This document shows, one piece after another, positions 41,741 to 50,543 of a DNA stretch of 64,000 bases. Made by a program: the position numbers and the translations under genes. Under the pieces are notes generated by a model. It was not told where the DNA came from and did no database searches. It saw only the letters and a list, made by a program, of their open reading frames with translations. The number at the start of each line of letters is the position of its first letter. Positions within the stretch are counted from its first letter, which is position 1. Origin of the DNA: JBPYCR01 sp051846915 (GTDB lineage: Bacteria; Bacillota; Bacilli; Bacillales; Amphibacillaceae); assembly GCF_051846915.1 (NCBI RefSeq), contig NZ_JBPYCR010000011.1, positions 1-64,000 on the forward strand, in the 5' to 3' direction.

Positions 41741-42378
41741 CTCCTTTCAGTAATATTGTAACATATAAATTACATAAGTCAATTTATATGTTGCATAATT
41801 TAATATATAAGCTACATTTTGACGCGAAAATAGCCACCTTATTTAAGATGGCTTATAAACGTTGCATATAACTTTAGATTATTCCATTAAATTGCCCGAT
41901 TGCGGAATAAAGGATTATGCATGCTCCATCATAATCCTGCGCTTAAGTTTAAGTTCACTTATCTACAAAATGTTTTGGTAAACACAATACATTACATATT
42001 TCCTCCTGCAAGGATAGACTGAACATTTGATATGTGAATTTTATATAATAAAGCAAATAAGCTTTGATGGACAATAAAAAATCACACGATATGTTTTGTT
42101 GTAAAATACCGTGCGATTTGTTTTAATATTTAATTATTTGCGCGCTGTAGTAACCCTTATGCTCAACAATGGCGATTGACACTACCAAAACTTTAAAATT
42201 TTTCCGCGAAACTTATCCTTTTATCGCAATTGTGAACGAGTCGCATCGCGATTTCTTTTTCGATTTTACTGTTCTTTATCAAACTGAAGCTTGGTATAAG
42301 TGTTGTTTCAAGGTGGGAAGATGGGATATTCAAGGCGTAATTAGGAAATGCTAGACTTTATAAATCCTTATAAATAAA
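41741..42378. other. gene-poor stretch with palindromes
   Basis: About 640 bases with no supported gene. AGGATTAT/ATAATCCT (about 41911-41937) forms a 9-bp hairpin next to the word GCCCGATTGCGG, which also occurs at 40883. A terminator-like hairpin lies at 42080-42118. A 61-codon frame at 42169-42354 has no ribosome site. Confidence 0.45.
42080..42118. terminator. terminator-like hairpin
   Basis: AAATCACACGAT (about 42079-42090) pairs with GTGCGATTT-type sequence (about 42109-42119) using G-U pairs, flanked by A-run and T-run on both strands. No adjacent gene end explains it. Confidence 0.55.
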
Positions 42379-42412
42379 AAACCAGAACACGTCTAGTAGC
42401 GTTCTGGTCTTT
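42379..42412 (-). terminator. yutM terminator
   Basis: On the minus strand ACCAGAAC (about 42405-42412) pairs with GTTCTGGT (about 42381-42388) and is followed by TTTTTTA. It lies just past the yutM stop. Confidence 0.8.
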
Positions 42413-42421
42413 GTATTTGTA

Positions 42422-42784
42422 TTAACATTTTTCCGGTGTACCTTCTGTATCTTTTGCTCTGAATGATGATCCACAACCGCACGATACGATCGCATTCGGG
42501 TTATTTATGCTGAAACCCCCGCCCATCATATTTTGTTTAAAGTCGATAACGGTATTTTCAACTATAGGCATATCTTGTTTAAACATAACAACTGGTACCC
42601 CGTTTATCTCATCAATTATATCCAATTCCTCATTAACATCATATTCAAAACCTAATGAATAAGAAAGTCCGCTGCATCCTCCACCCTTTATTCCAAAGCG
42701 GAGCCGCGTATGTTTCGGTTCATCTTCCATCATTTCTTCTATTTGGTGACGAGCATCATCGGTAATTGATATTGAAATTGACAC
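42422..42784 (-). CDS. yutM: A-type Fe-S cluster carrier (IscA/ErpA-like, YutM)
   Basis: A 120-residue HesB/IscA-fold protein with the three conserved cysteines: GGGCSGLSY (about residue 37) and SCGCGSSF near the C-terminus. It delivers Fe-S clusters to client enzymes in the cytoplasm. GTG start with AAGGAGGAG upstream. Divergent from yutI, another Fe-S carrier gene, as in B. subtilis. Confidence 0.92.
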   Translation of the reverse strand: MSISISITDDARHQIEEMMEDEPKHTRLRFGIKGGGCSGLSYSLGFEYDVNEELDIIDEINGVPVVMFKQDMPIVENTVIDFKQNMMGGGFSINNPNAIVSCGCGSSFRAKDTEGTPEKC

Positions 42785-43106
42785 TTATGCTCCTCCTTTA
42801 AGTTTCTAAATTTATCTAATTACTTACAAGTATACAAACAGTTTTCTTTCGTTACAACCATTTTAATTATCCAAAGCTTTGGGCTGAATGATTTTCATCT
42901 TATCGTTATTTGCTTTTCCGCTTCACTAGCGTTATGATTCGAAGAGCAACCTATTTTGTTTCACCGTGAGCAATGTCACACAAACAAATAGTAATTATTA
43001 TTTTACAAAATCCAGTAATCATTATAAAATAGAAAAAGATACAGTGATAATTATTTTCAATTAAATTCATATAAACCATGCTGAAAAGAAAAGGAGTGGA
43101 TATATA
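42785..43106. promoter_or_regulatory. divergent promoter region yutM-yutI
   Basis: About 320 bases with no gene. It should hold promoters for both Fe-S genes. I saw a TATAAAA-rich stretch near 43023 but no confident boxes and no Fur- or SufR-like palindrome that I can name. Confidence 0.4.
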
Positions 43107-43331
43107 ATGAAGGATCAAGTGCAAGAAGTACTCAATAAATTAAGACCTTTTTTATTACGTGATGGTGGCGATGTTGAACTTATAGATGTTGATGAAGATG
43201 GAGTAGTACTGCTCAGACTTATGGGTGCTTGCGGGAACTGCCCAAGTTCAGCAATTACATTAAAAGCAGGTATTGAACGTGCATTGACGACAGAAGTTCC
43301 TGGTGTAAAGGAAATTGAACAAGTCTTTTAA
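43107..43331 (+). CDS. yutI: NifU-like Fe-S scaffold protein
   Basis: A 74-residue protein made of one NifU C-terminal (Nfu) domain, with the cluster-binding CGNCPSS motif (about residues 42-48). It assembles or carries Fe-S clusters. AAAGGAG lies 7-9 nt before the ATG. Strong terminator follows. Confidence 0.94.
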   Translation: MKDQVQEVLNKLRPFLLRDGGDVELIDVDEDGVVLLRLMGACGNCPSSAITLKAGIERALTTEVPGVKEIEQVF

Positions 43332-43340
43332 AACAATCAT

Positions 43341-43379
43341 GCAGACAGAAAGAGTCACTTTTCTGTCTGCATATTTTTT
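43341..43379 (+). terminator. yutI terminator
   Basis: GCAGACAGAAA (43341-43351) pairs with TTTCTGTCTGC (43360-43370), loop of 8, followed by T's. Confidence 0.9.
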
Positions 43380-43437
43380 ATAAACTTTTCGTCGCATAAG
43401 ATTTCAATACGGCGTTAGATAAAATTTGGAATATATC

Positions 43438-44406
43438 TTAATTAACAGGCGTAAGCGGTTCATCCCCAGTTAATACCGCTGCAATATTTTTAAAACAAAG
43501 TGAAATCATATCTTCCCTCGTTGCCGTACTCGCTGAACCTATATGTGGCAAGCAAACAGCGTTTTCCAGCTTCATAAGAGGGTGATCAGCAGAGATTGGT
43601 TCTTTTTCAAATACATCCAATCCTGCAGCAGTAATCTCTTTGTTTTCCAACGCCTGTATTAATGCCGCCTCATCTACAACTCCGCCACGGGACGCATTAA
43701 TAAATATAGCCGAACGCTTCATTTTTTCAAACGCCTCTTTATTAAATATCTGTTTTGATTCAGCCGTAAGCGGGACAAGTGAAACAACAAAATCAGCGGT
43801 CTCTAACAATTCATCAAAAGCTAGATACGTGGCGTCTAGTTCTTGTTCAGCATTTGGTTTTCTTGACCGGTTATAATATTTGACTTTCATGCCAAAGCCT
43901 TTTGCTCTTCTTGCAACAGCCTCTCCAATTCTTCCCATACCGACAATGCCAATCGTCTTATGATGAATATCGGAGCCTGCAAGCATAAATGGCGACCAAT
44001 GATTCCATTGATCTTGTTTTATGTAATCACTAGCCTCCGTTATTCTTCGAGCAGTGGCCATTAATAAAGCAAATGTTAAATCAGCTGTCGTCTCCGTTAA
44101 AACGTCAGGTGTATTTGTGACAACGATTCCTCGTTTCTTTGCTTCGTTGACATCAATATTATCAAAACCTACAGCCATATTAGCGACTATTTTTAAATTG
44201 GGAACCTGATCAAGAAAATCAGCATCAATCTTTTCAGAAAGTAAACATAATAATCCGTCAGCGTTTTTTGCTTCAGTCACCAAAACATCTCTCGGTACAG
44301 GCTCATCTGCTTTATCCCACATCCTGAACTCATACGTATCTTCATAAGGTTCTACTAGGGTTCGCGGTATTTTTCGTGTAATATAAATGACCGATTTTTG
44401 CAACAT
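43438..44406 (-). CDS. D-2-hydroxyacid dehydrogenase (glycerate/glyoxylate reductase type)
   Basis: A 322-residue NAD(P)-dependent dehydrogenase. NAD-binding GMGRIGEAVARRA (about residue 150), the catalytic Arg in INASRGGVVDE, and the C-terminal catalytic His in CLPHIGSAS are intact. It reduces 2-keto acids such as glyoxylate or hydroxypyruvate; the exact substrate is not defined. ATG at 44406 has GGAGTGATA upstream. It lies just downstream of yutH (18-bp gap), possibly in the same transcript. Confidence 0.92.
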   Translation of the reverse strand: MLQKSVIYITRKIPRTLVEPYEDTYEFRMWDKADEPVPRDVLVTEAKNADGLLCLLSEKIDADFLDQVPNLKIVANMAVGFDNIDVNEAKKRGIVVTNTPDVLTETTADLTFALLMATARRITEASDYIKQDQWNHWSPFMLAGSDIHHKTIGIVGMGRIGEAVARRAKGFGMKVKYYNRSRKPNAEQELDATYLAFDELLETADFVVSLVPLTAESKQIFNKEAFEKMKRSAIFINASRGGVVDEAALIQALENKEITAAGLDVFEKEPISADHPLMKLENAVCLPHIGSASTATREDMISLCFKNIAAVLTGDEPLTPVN

Positions 44407-44424
44407 TATCACTCCAATTGCCAT

Positions 44425-45396
44425 TTACAGCCATTGTAACACAGGAATTTGTAATCGGTGAATATCAACTTCTATGATCTCGTGGAATTGTCGTAGTTTA
44501 TCTTCGTAATTTTTTTGTTGCTGCAACATTTGTATGAACGAATCAGCCGATACTACATCTTCATCTTTACTTATTTCCCTTTCCATCATATCAAATAGAT
44601 GGATCGGAAAAATTAAGCGTGCATACAATAGGCGTATAGTAAAAATAGTTAGTGGCCGGACTGCTGTATAATCGCGTATGAATTCCTGAACATAACGAAC
44701 ATCAAGATCTGTTTGCAGAAAATATGCTCGAATTTGTTCCGCTAAATCGCGTGCAGGATGGTCATATACTAAATCATCCGCCCAAATGATTTCTTTGGTT
44801 AAATTATAATTATACCGGTAAAAGACAATTGTGCCCTGATCACTCTCATCATGTCTCATCTCTGCTTCACTTTCCTGCATGTACTGAATGGCATTTTCAC
44901 TTAATCCAATGATGTATGGCATTATATTCATTAATTTACGATAAAAAGAAGTGGAATATTGAACAGCTTCCTCTTTAATTGTATGCTCAAATGCGTCCAA
45001 TTTTTGAATCCATAATGATTTCCATTGTCCGTAGCTGGATATTGCTTGTGGTTGAAATCGGTAAGCAGTATTTCTATCGTGAAACATCGCCAATTCCTGT
45101 CCATGATTCAGTACTGAAGTTGTTTGCAGTGCTAAAACACGATAAACAATATAATGATGGTCGTTATGACGGGTTATCCATTCCCCATAATTATTTTGAA
45201 TTGGGCAAGCGGTTTGTTCATACCCCATTTCCAGCAAAAAATGAGCGAGTGTTGCCTGCTCCATATGTATTATTTCCTTGTTTGTCATTAAAATGGTAAA
45301 ATAATGATATACACCGTCAGAAAAACCTTCTTTGCCATTTACCTTTATTTCTCTCACTGCGTCAACACCATAACTTGATTGCAGCATTCTCTTCAT
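44425..45396 (-). CDS. yutH: spore coat kinase-like protein YutH
   Basis: A 323-residue protein of the YutH/CotS group, related to aminoglycoside phosphotransferase-fold kinases. The fold is recognisable (REIKVNGKEGFSDGVYHYF near the start; FYRYNYNLTKEIIWADDLV and DHPARDLAEQIR in the C-terminal lobe), but the classic HGDLHxxN loop is replaced. B. subtilis YutH is a spore coat-associated protein. AAAGGAG lies 7 nt before the ATG. Expression from a mother-cell sigma promoter is expected but none was picked out. Confidence 0.82.
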   Translation of the reverse strand: MKRMLQSSYGVDAVREIKVNGKEGFSDGVYHYFTILMTNKEIIHMEQATLAHFLLEMGYEQTACPIQNNYGEWITRHNDHHYIVYRVLALQTTSVLNHGQELAMFHDRNTAYRFQPQAISSYGQWKSLWIQKLDAFEHTIKEEAVQYSTSFYRKLMNIMPYIIGLSENAIQYMQESEAEMRHDESDQGTIVFYRYNYNLTKEIIWADDLVYDHPARDLAEQIRAYFLQTDLDVRYVQEFIRDYTAVRPLTIFTIRLLYARLIFPIHLFDMMEREISKDEDVVSADSFIQMLQQQKNYEDKLRQFHEIIEVDIHRLQIPVLQWL

Positions 45397-45488
45397 GATC
45401 CGTCTCCTTTCCGCACTTTGTATAGTCTATGTAACAGAAAGGGTACTCTTGCGTTTTTCTTCTTTAACATCAGCAGAAAGATAATAGG

Positions 45489-45526
45489 AAAACTCGCCAA
45501 AGACAGTTTAAGTGCGAGTTTTTTAT
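45489..45526 (+). terminator. orphan terminator upstream of yutG
   Basis: AAAACTCGC (45489-45497) pairs with GCGAGTTTT (45514-45522), followed by TTTTAT. Upstream genes run the other way, so no known plus-strand transcript ends here. It may be an attenuator in the yutG leader or end a small RNA from the yutH 5' side. Confidence 0.7.
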
Positions 45527-45567
45527 AATAACATTTAATATAAAAATAGAAAGTATTGGTGATTAAA

Positions 45568-46080
45568 ATGGATGAAGTAACAAAACATGATGAATTGGAA
45601 ATAAAAGCTAGAACTTGGCTAAAAGAACGTGGCGTTTTACTAAAGGATATTGCTGAACTAGTTTTTTATTTACAATCAAAGTATATCGAGGATTTAAAGA
45701 TGGATAATTGTCTATACAATGTCAACCGTGTGCTGGCCAAAAGAGAAGTTCAGCATGCCATTTTAACAGGGATTCAACTTGATGTTCTTGCTGAACGTAA
45801 ACAATTGGAACAACCTTTACAAAAAATTGTCGAACGAGACGAAAGTTTGTATGGGATTGACGAAGTTGTTGCTTTTTCCATCGTCAATGTATATGGTTCC
45901 ATTGGGTTTACAAATTATGGATTTATCGACAAACAAAAGCCAGGAATACTTAAAAAACTAAACGATAAATCGACAGGTGAAGTGCATACATTTCTCGATG
46001 ATATTGTCGGCGCTATTGCTGCAGCAGCATCAAGCAGACTTGCACATGCCGCTACAAACGATACGAATCTGGATGACTAA
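45568..46080 (+). CDS. yutG: phosphatidylglycerophosphatase A-like protein (YutG)
   Basis: About 170 residues of the PgpA family in its Bacillus YutG form. Features are GIDEVVAFSIVNVYGSIGFTNYG and the aspartates in FLDDIVGAIAAAA. The family includes phosphatidylglycerophosphate phosphatases and low-temperature proteins; the actual substrate of this branch is unsettled. The ATG at 45568 follows GGTGATT at a good distance; a TTG four codons earlier is possible. Confidence 0.85.
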   Translation: MDEVTKHDELEIKARTWLKERGVLLKDIAELVFYLQSKYIEDLKMDNCLYNVNRVLAKREVQHAILTGIQLDVLAERKQLEQPLQKIVERDESLYGIDEVVAFSIVNVYGSIGFTNYGFIDKQKPGILKKLNDKSTGEVHTFLDDIVGAIAAAASSRLAHAATNDTNLDD

Positions 46081-46095
46081 TGTGGTTCAAATAAA

Positions 46096-46138
46096 AAAGA
46101 AGTCAAGCAGGTATACCAATTGCTTTTGACTTCTTTTT
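46096..46138. terminator. bidirectional terminator between yutG and yutF
   Basis: AAAAGAAGTCAA (46096-46107) pairs with TTGACTTCTTTT (46126-46136), with A's before and T's after. Confidence 0.85.
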
Positions 46139-46148
46139 TATATGCATG

Positions 46149-46916
46149 TCAGTTCTCAAACCAATCTGCCAGATTTCTTACATAATAGGTTGGTTTTTGT
46201 ACAATTTGTTCCAATTCTTCATATTGCGTAACCCCGGTAAAAACCATTAATGTATCGATACCGGCGCGAATTCCCGCCTGTATATCGGTATAATAATTAT
46301 CTCCAACCATAATGATATCTTCTTTCTTCATTTTTAATTGCAATACCGCCTCTTCCATAATAATGGATTCTGGTTTTCCTATAAAAGTTGGCTGAACTCC
46401 AGTACTTACAGTAATTACAGAAGTTAGTGCTCCATTTCCCGGCAGCAAACCGCGCTCAGTCGGAATTGCAGTATCACTGTTTGTAGATATAAATTTTGCC
46501 CCATTCCGTATCTCGATGCATGCTTTAGCCAGTTTTTCATATGTAATATAGCGGTCAATTCCAGTTACTACAAAATCACAATCCTCTTCTACTACTGTTA
46601 AATTTTCATCCTGTAGTGCACGTACTAATCCTTCCTCACCAATAACAAAACATCGGGCTTTTTCTTTCCGCTGTTTAATAAAACTAGCCGTTGCATTGCT
46701 GGAAGTAAATACGTGTGCTGGACTAGAGGGAATCTTCATTTTATTTAATTTATCGGAAATAAATGACCGTGTATACGCAGAGTTATTCGTAACAAATAAA
46801 TATGGAATATTATTTGTATTTAAATGCTCGATAAATTCTGCTGCAGCTTCGATTCGCTCATTCCCACGATACATCGTTCCATCCAGATCAATTAAATACC
46901 CTTTGTAGTTTTTCAA
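46149..46916 (-). CDS. yutF: HAD-IIA phosphatase (YutF, TIGR01457 type)
   Basis: A 255-residue haloacid-dehalogenase superfamily hydrolase of the NagD-like branch. Motif I DLDGTMYRG (nucleophile Asp, about residue 11), motif II FVTNNS, and motif IV GDNYYTDIQAG are intact. TIGR01457 proteins hydrolyse sugar phosphates or nucleotides; the substrate is unknown. The position next to yutG and yutE matches B. subtilis. Confidence 0.92.
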   Translation of the reverse strand: MKNYKGYLIDLDGTMYRGNERIEAAAEFIEHLNTNNIPYLFVTNNSAYTRSFISDKLNKMKIPSSPAHVFTSSNATASFIKQRKEKARCFVIGEEGLVRALQDENLTVVEEDCDFVVTGIDRYITYEKLAKACIEIRNGAKFISTNSDTAIPTERGLLPGNGALTSVITVSTGVQPTFIGKPESIIMEEAVLQLKMKKEDIIMVGDNYYTDIQAGIRAGIDTLMVFTGVTQYEELEQIVQKPTYYVRNLADWFEN

Positions 46917-47038
46917 TTAACAAATACCTCTTTTCTTACCCGATTATTTTCATAAAGTTCGAACTGTCATATACTTTTCTGTCCATAGAGGGTCCTAATC
47001 ATAGAAAAAAAGATGACATTCTCCTATCATCTTTTCAT

Positions 47039-47671
47039 TTATTCAATCGGTTTTGTAATAATCCATTTGCAACAATGGTCACCTGCTGTAATATTTTGTT
47101 CAGAAATAACTTCACTATTTTTGAATAGTTTTGCAAATACTTTCTTTTCATTACCGCACACATGGTTGTATGAATGGGCTAAATTCATAATCGGGCAGTT
47201 ATAATTTTTGATAATATAATCTCCATCAGCGTTTTTTTCATATTCGATCATATACCCTTTTTCATTTTGTAGTTGGGCAATCTCCTCTATTTTTTGGTCA
47301 AAATCACCTGTTGACAATTGAGATTGATAATACTCTTCTTCCCTTTCCATACGTTTATCCAATAATTCTTCTACAGCTTCAGGACCTTGCAATCCTTCCA
47401 AATCTTTTAATAGTTCGACTGGAAGTTGCTCATATTGATTTGGAAATGTACGATGCCCTTTTCCAGTAAGTTCATACGTATGATAAGGACGACCGATATC
47501 CTGCTTATGAATATTTTCTTTTACAAAACCTTGGTTGATAAGCTCATGAAGATGTCGTCTTACAGCAACTTCCGTTACAGAAAAATGCTCCATTATTGTT
47601 TTTATTGTACACGCTGTATCTTTTTTCAATACAAATAATAACTTTTGTTTAACCGGCGTACGTGTTTTCAT
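47039..47671 (-). CDS. Fe-S-sensing HTH regulator (SufR-like)
   Basis: A 210-residue winged-HTH regulator: DNA-binding region at about residues 15-60 (TIKTIMEHFSVTEVAVRRHLHELINQGF), then a C-terminal sensor region with spaced cysteines (NCPIMNLAHSYNHVCGNEK and AGDHCCKW). This pattern fits the SufR/ArsR-like family that binds an Fe-S cluster to control suf genes. The nearby yutM and yutI carriers make an Fe-S role plausible, but the targets are not shown here. Confidence 0.85.
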   Translation of the reverse strand: MKTRTPVKQKLLFVLKKDTACTIKTIMEHFSVTEVAVRRHLHELINQGFVKENIHKQDIGRPYHTYELTGKGHRTFPNQYEQLPVELLKDLEGLQGPEAVEELLDKRMEREEEYYQSQLSTGDFDQKIEEIAQLQNEKGYMIEYEKNADGDYIIKNYNCPIMNLAHSYNHVCGNEKKVFAKLFKNSEVISEQNITAGDHCCKWIITKPIE

Positions 47672-47685
47672 TGCAATCGCACCTT

Positions 47686-48126
47686 TTATCGTTCATTTGA
47701 AAAAGCATTGGCGACACCAAATTCATTGTCCAAATATACACGGACATGTGAACTGAATGTCTTTAACTGTTTTCTGTTAGCTGCTAAATAGCTTTCCAGG
47801 TCGGAATGATCAATGTTCAAATAATCTTTAACAATGGACGAACGTAACTGAATTAATTGTTTATACACTTGTTCATCTGCTTCCGGTAAGACTTTTTCGT
47901 CAATCAAAATATCTATAATATCGTTATAGCTTCCCGGATCGCGCATAATAAACCCATCAATCATCATATTTCCAACATCAAGGATGGATTCAATCAATAA
48001 ATGCACAGCCCGTTCCAAACTTAGTTTTTCAACAAACGTATGAACTGCTTGCTGTGGGTAGATATGAAGTATCGTATCCACATATTCCAACGTTTTTTCA
48101 ATTTTACTGCGATCTACAAAATACAT
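47686..48126 (-). CDS. yutE: DUF86/HepT-like protein (YutE)
   Basis: A 146-residue alpha-helical protein of the DUF86 (HEPN/HepT) family, B. subtilis YutE-like. The HepT active-site motif RX4-6H is not apparent: the equivalent region reads RSSIVKDY, without His. No MNT antitoxin lies nearby, so it is probably not an active toxin. ATG at 48126 follows GAGGTG with 6-nt spacing. It is separated from the SufR-like gene by 14 bases. Confidence 0.82.
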   Translation of the reverse strand: MYFVDRSKIEKTLEYVDTILHIYPQQAVHTFVEKLSLERAVHLLIESILDVGNMMIDGFIMRDPGSYNDIIDILIDEKVLPEADEQVYKQLIQLRSSIVKDYLNIDHSDLESYLAANRKQLKTFSSHVRVYLDNEFGVANAFSNER

Positions 48127-48320
48127 TCCAATCACCTCAACCTTTTTTCATCTCTATCATACCACATTTCAGGTTTTGACTGAATATTATACAGTTCAAG
48201 CAACTTGAGTTAAGTTAAATTCACTATTATAGTTTATTCTTATATGTACATGCTCTAAGGCTGACATGGTATACTGAAATAGAAGCATTATTTCAGAATA
48301 ATTCGAGAAAGGGTGGGTAA

Positions 48321-49751
48321 ATGGTGAATAAAAATACCATATTGGATATGGATGCTACATCAATCGCTGCAGCAATAAAAATGCAATCTGTTACAAGTTC
48401 AGACGCTGTCACAGCTTATATCACCCATATGAAGAAAGTGAATCCACACTTAAATGCGATGGTTGAAGACCGTTTTACTTTTGCATTACAGGAAGCCGAA
48501 CAAGTGGACAAGAACATAAATGACGACCAAAAAAACAAACCGCTTTATGGTGTACCAATTAGCGTAAAAGAATCTTTTCATGTCAAAAAAATGAAAACAA
48601 CTGGAGGTTTAATTCATCGGCAGGATATAATCTCTTCCACTGATGCAGATGTTGTTACCAAACTAAAAAATGCGGGAGCCATTATTTTAGGGAAGTCAAA
48701 TACCCCAACTTTATGTTTTTCACAAGAAACAGATAATAAATTATACGGTCGAACAAATAACGCCTGGGATGTAACACGAACTGCTGGTGGTTCCAGTGGA
48801 GGTGAAGGCGCGTTACTTGGAGCCGGGGGTGCTGCCGCAGGAATTGGATCTGATATTGGCGGTTCCATCCGTTTTCCTGCCCATTTTAACGGGGTCGTTG
48901 GATTTAAACCGGGGACAGATAAAGTATCATTAAATGGACACTTCCCTACAAATTCACATCCGCTACAAATTAGGATGCTCGGGATGGGACCAATGGGAAA
49001 ATCCGTGCGAGATATGGAGCTTTTCCATAACATTATGGCATATGAACCGGTTTCGATAAAATCGTTAAATGATATGAAAATAGACATATATCCTACGAAT
49101 GACAATTACCCATTATCCAATTCAACAAAGGATATCATCGAAAAAATAAGCACTAAGTTAAGTAGCTCATATGATGTGAAACGTATTTTACCGCCTTTTT
49201 TTGAAGACAGCGCAAAAATATGGCAGGAACTTATGTCTATTAATGGTGCGGCGGAAATTAAAAAACTTGCACTCAACAACAATGGATCCAGCGTAATCAC
49301 TTCTTATATGAAAGAAAAGTGGGCAAATAATACAAACATGCATCCTTATTTATCTTGGGCATTAATCGGCGCGAATTTATTTAAGCCATCCTTCAAAAGA
49401 TTAGCTGAAATTCAGTCTGTTCTCGAACGTGGAGATGAAATTTTGAACGCTTACTTGAAAAATCGTTTGCTCATTTTCCCTGTGTATCATACTGCCGCTT
49501 CAAGTCATAGTTCTACATTCAAGGAAATATTTTCCATTAGAAAAACATATATAAAATTCATGCCATATATCGCCTACGCAAATGTTTGGGGTTTGCCATC
49601 ACTCACTGTACCCGTTGGAGTAAATGAGGAAAACATGCCGATTAGCGTACAGGTTATGAGTATAAATGGTAACGAACAAGCGATATTTCAACTCGGAAAA
49701 ATATTGGAAGATGAATTCAGGGGCTATGTTCGCAGCACGCAATTTGATTAA
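48321..49751 (+). CDS. amidase (amidase-signature family)
   Basis: A 476-residue amidase-signature enzyme. The catalytic triad is intact: Lys in PISVKESFH (about residue 77), cis-Ser and nucleophile Ser in GGSSGGEGAL and SDIGGSIR. It hydrolyses amide bonds; the substrate cannot be told. It is close in size to GatA, but the usual gatCAB cluster is absent and the sequence looks like a stand-alone amidase. A ribosome site (AAAGGGTGGG) precedes the ATG. Confidence 0.92.
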   Translation: MVNKNTILDMDATSIAAAIKMQSVTSSDAVTAYITHMKKVNPHLNAMVEDRFTFALQEAEQVDKNINDDQKNKPLYGVPISVKESFHVKKMKTTGGLIHRQDIISSTDADVVTKLKNAGAIILGKSNTPTLCFSQETDNKLYGRTNNAWDVTRTAGGSSGGEGALLGAGGAAAGIGSDIGGSIRFPAHFNGVVGFKPGTDKVSLNGHFPTNSHPLQIRMLGMGPMGKSVRDMELFHNIMAYEPVSIKSLNDMKIDIYPTNDNYPLSNSTKDIIEKISTKLSSSYDVKRILPPFFEDSAKIWQELMSINGAAEIKKLALNNNGSSVITSYMKEKWANNTNMHPYLSWALIGANLFKPSFKRLAEIQSVLERGDEILNAYLKNRLLIFPVYHTAASSHSSTFKEIFSIRKTYIKFMPYIAYANVWGLPSLTVPVGVNEENMPISVQVMSINGNEQAIFQLGKILEDEFRGYVRSTQFD

Positions 49752-49819
49752 TTTCCACTTATTGGATTTATACTTCCTCTCCACTTGGCAAAAGCTATAA
49801 GGAGAAAGGAATGAGTTAA

Positions 49820-50092
49820 ATGAGTGAAAAGGATCTTGAATTTAGAAAGGAAAAGGAAGATCGGTATTCCAACATTTCCAATGTGGACGAAAACGAATAT
49901 TTAATTCCTGAAGAATTTCCTGAGGGTTCCTTTGGTTCACCAATTAATGCTGATGAAGCTGTATTCAGTAAATCAACCCCATGGCAGAAAGGACAACGCC
50001 GGCAAAGTGCTTTCGTTTACCCTGATAAAGACCGGCATGATGATCTGCCAAGACAAACGCCAGGATCCCATCCGATCCATGACGAAGAATAG
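49820..50092 (+). CDS. DUF3905-like protein
   Basis: A 90-residue hydrophilic protein with no membrane segment. It has the block SFGSPINADEAVFSKSTPW, followed by QRRQSAFVYPDKDRHDDLP and RQTPGSHP, which I associate with DUF3905 of Bacillaceae. Function is unknown. AAAGGA about 9 nt before the ATG supports the start. It lies 69 bases after the amidase and ends in a terminator shared with yutD. Confidence 0.72.
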   Translation: MSEKDLEFRKEKEDRYSNISNVDENEYLIPEEFPEGSFGSPINADEAVFSKSTPWQKGQRRQSAFVYPDKDRHDDLPRQTPGSHPIHDEE

Positions 50093-50107
50093 TTATGTTA
50101 AATGAAA

Positions 50108-50142
50108 ACAAACCGCTCAACTTCCAGGCGGTTTGTTTTTAA
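50108..50142. terminator. bidirectional terminator between DUF3905 gene and yutD
   Basis: ACAAACCGC (50108-50116) pairs with GCGGTTTGT (50128-50136), followed by TTTTT on the plus strand and TTTTC on the minus strand. The yutD stop overlaps it. Confidence 0.85.
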
Positions 50143-50411
50143 TCCACTTTTTGCAATACAAAATAAGCACAACCAAAATTGCAGTACTCATATAAATAAT
50201 CATCCAACGTACTTATTTTTGAATCAAATGTCGCTTTTGTGTTTTCGTCATCATAAAATCCTTTTAATCTTAATTGATTATAACCCCAATCTCCGACGAT
50301 AAAATCATATTTTTTTAAAACATCTGAGTACCTTTCTTTTAAAACATCTTCCTGTAAAGCACTTTTTATATCTTCCATTACTTTATATTTTTTTCCATTT
50401 ATTTCAACCAT
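50139..50411 (-). CDS. yutD: YutD family protein
   Basis: A 90-residue protein of the YutD family, recognisable by KYDFIVGDWGYNQLRLKGFYDD, FDSKISTLDDYLYEYCNFGCAYF and the terminal VLQK. No catalytic motif is known; the two Cys near the C-terminus are conserved in the family. Function is unknown. GGGTGAG lies before the ATG. It reads toward the DUF3905 gene, with which it shares a terminator. Confidence 0.9.
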   Translation of the reverse strand: MVEINGKKYKVMEDIKSALQEDVLKERYSDVLKKYDFIVGDWGYNQLRLKGFYDDENTKATFDSKISTLDDYLYEYCNFGCAYFVLQKVD

Positions 50412-50543
50412 CTATCTCACCCCACTAAACTGCCTATAGTTTACCATACTTCATCCTTATACAACCAGAAATATTTATCTGTATGAATCGAAAATATAAT
50501 CACAAACTAACAAAGATGAAAAAATAAAGGAGGGAAAATTAAA

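Noticed and set aside
42169..42354. 61-codon frame on the plus strand
   Set aside because: No Shine-Dalgarno sequence before its ATG and no family resemblance; it lies in a gene-poor, palindrome-rich stretch.
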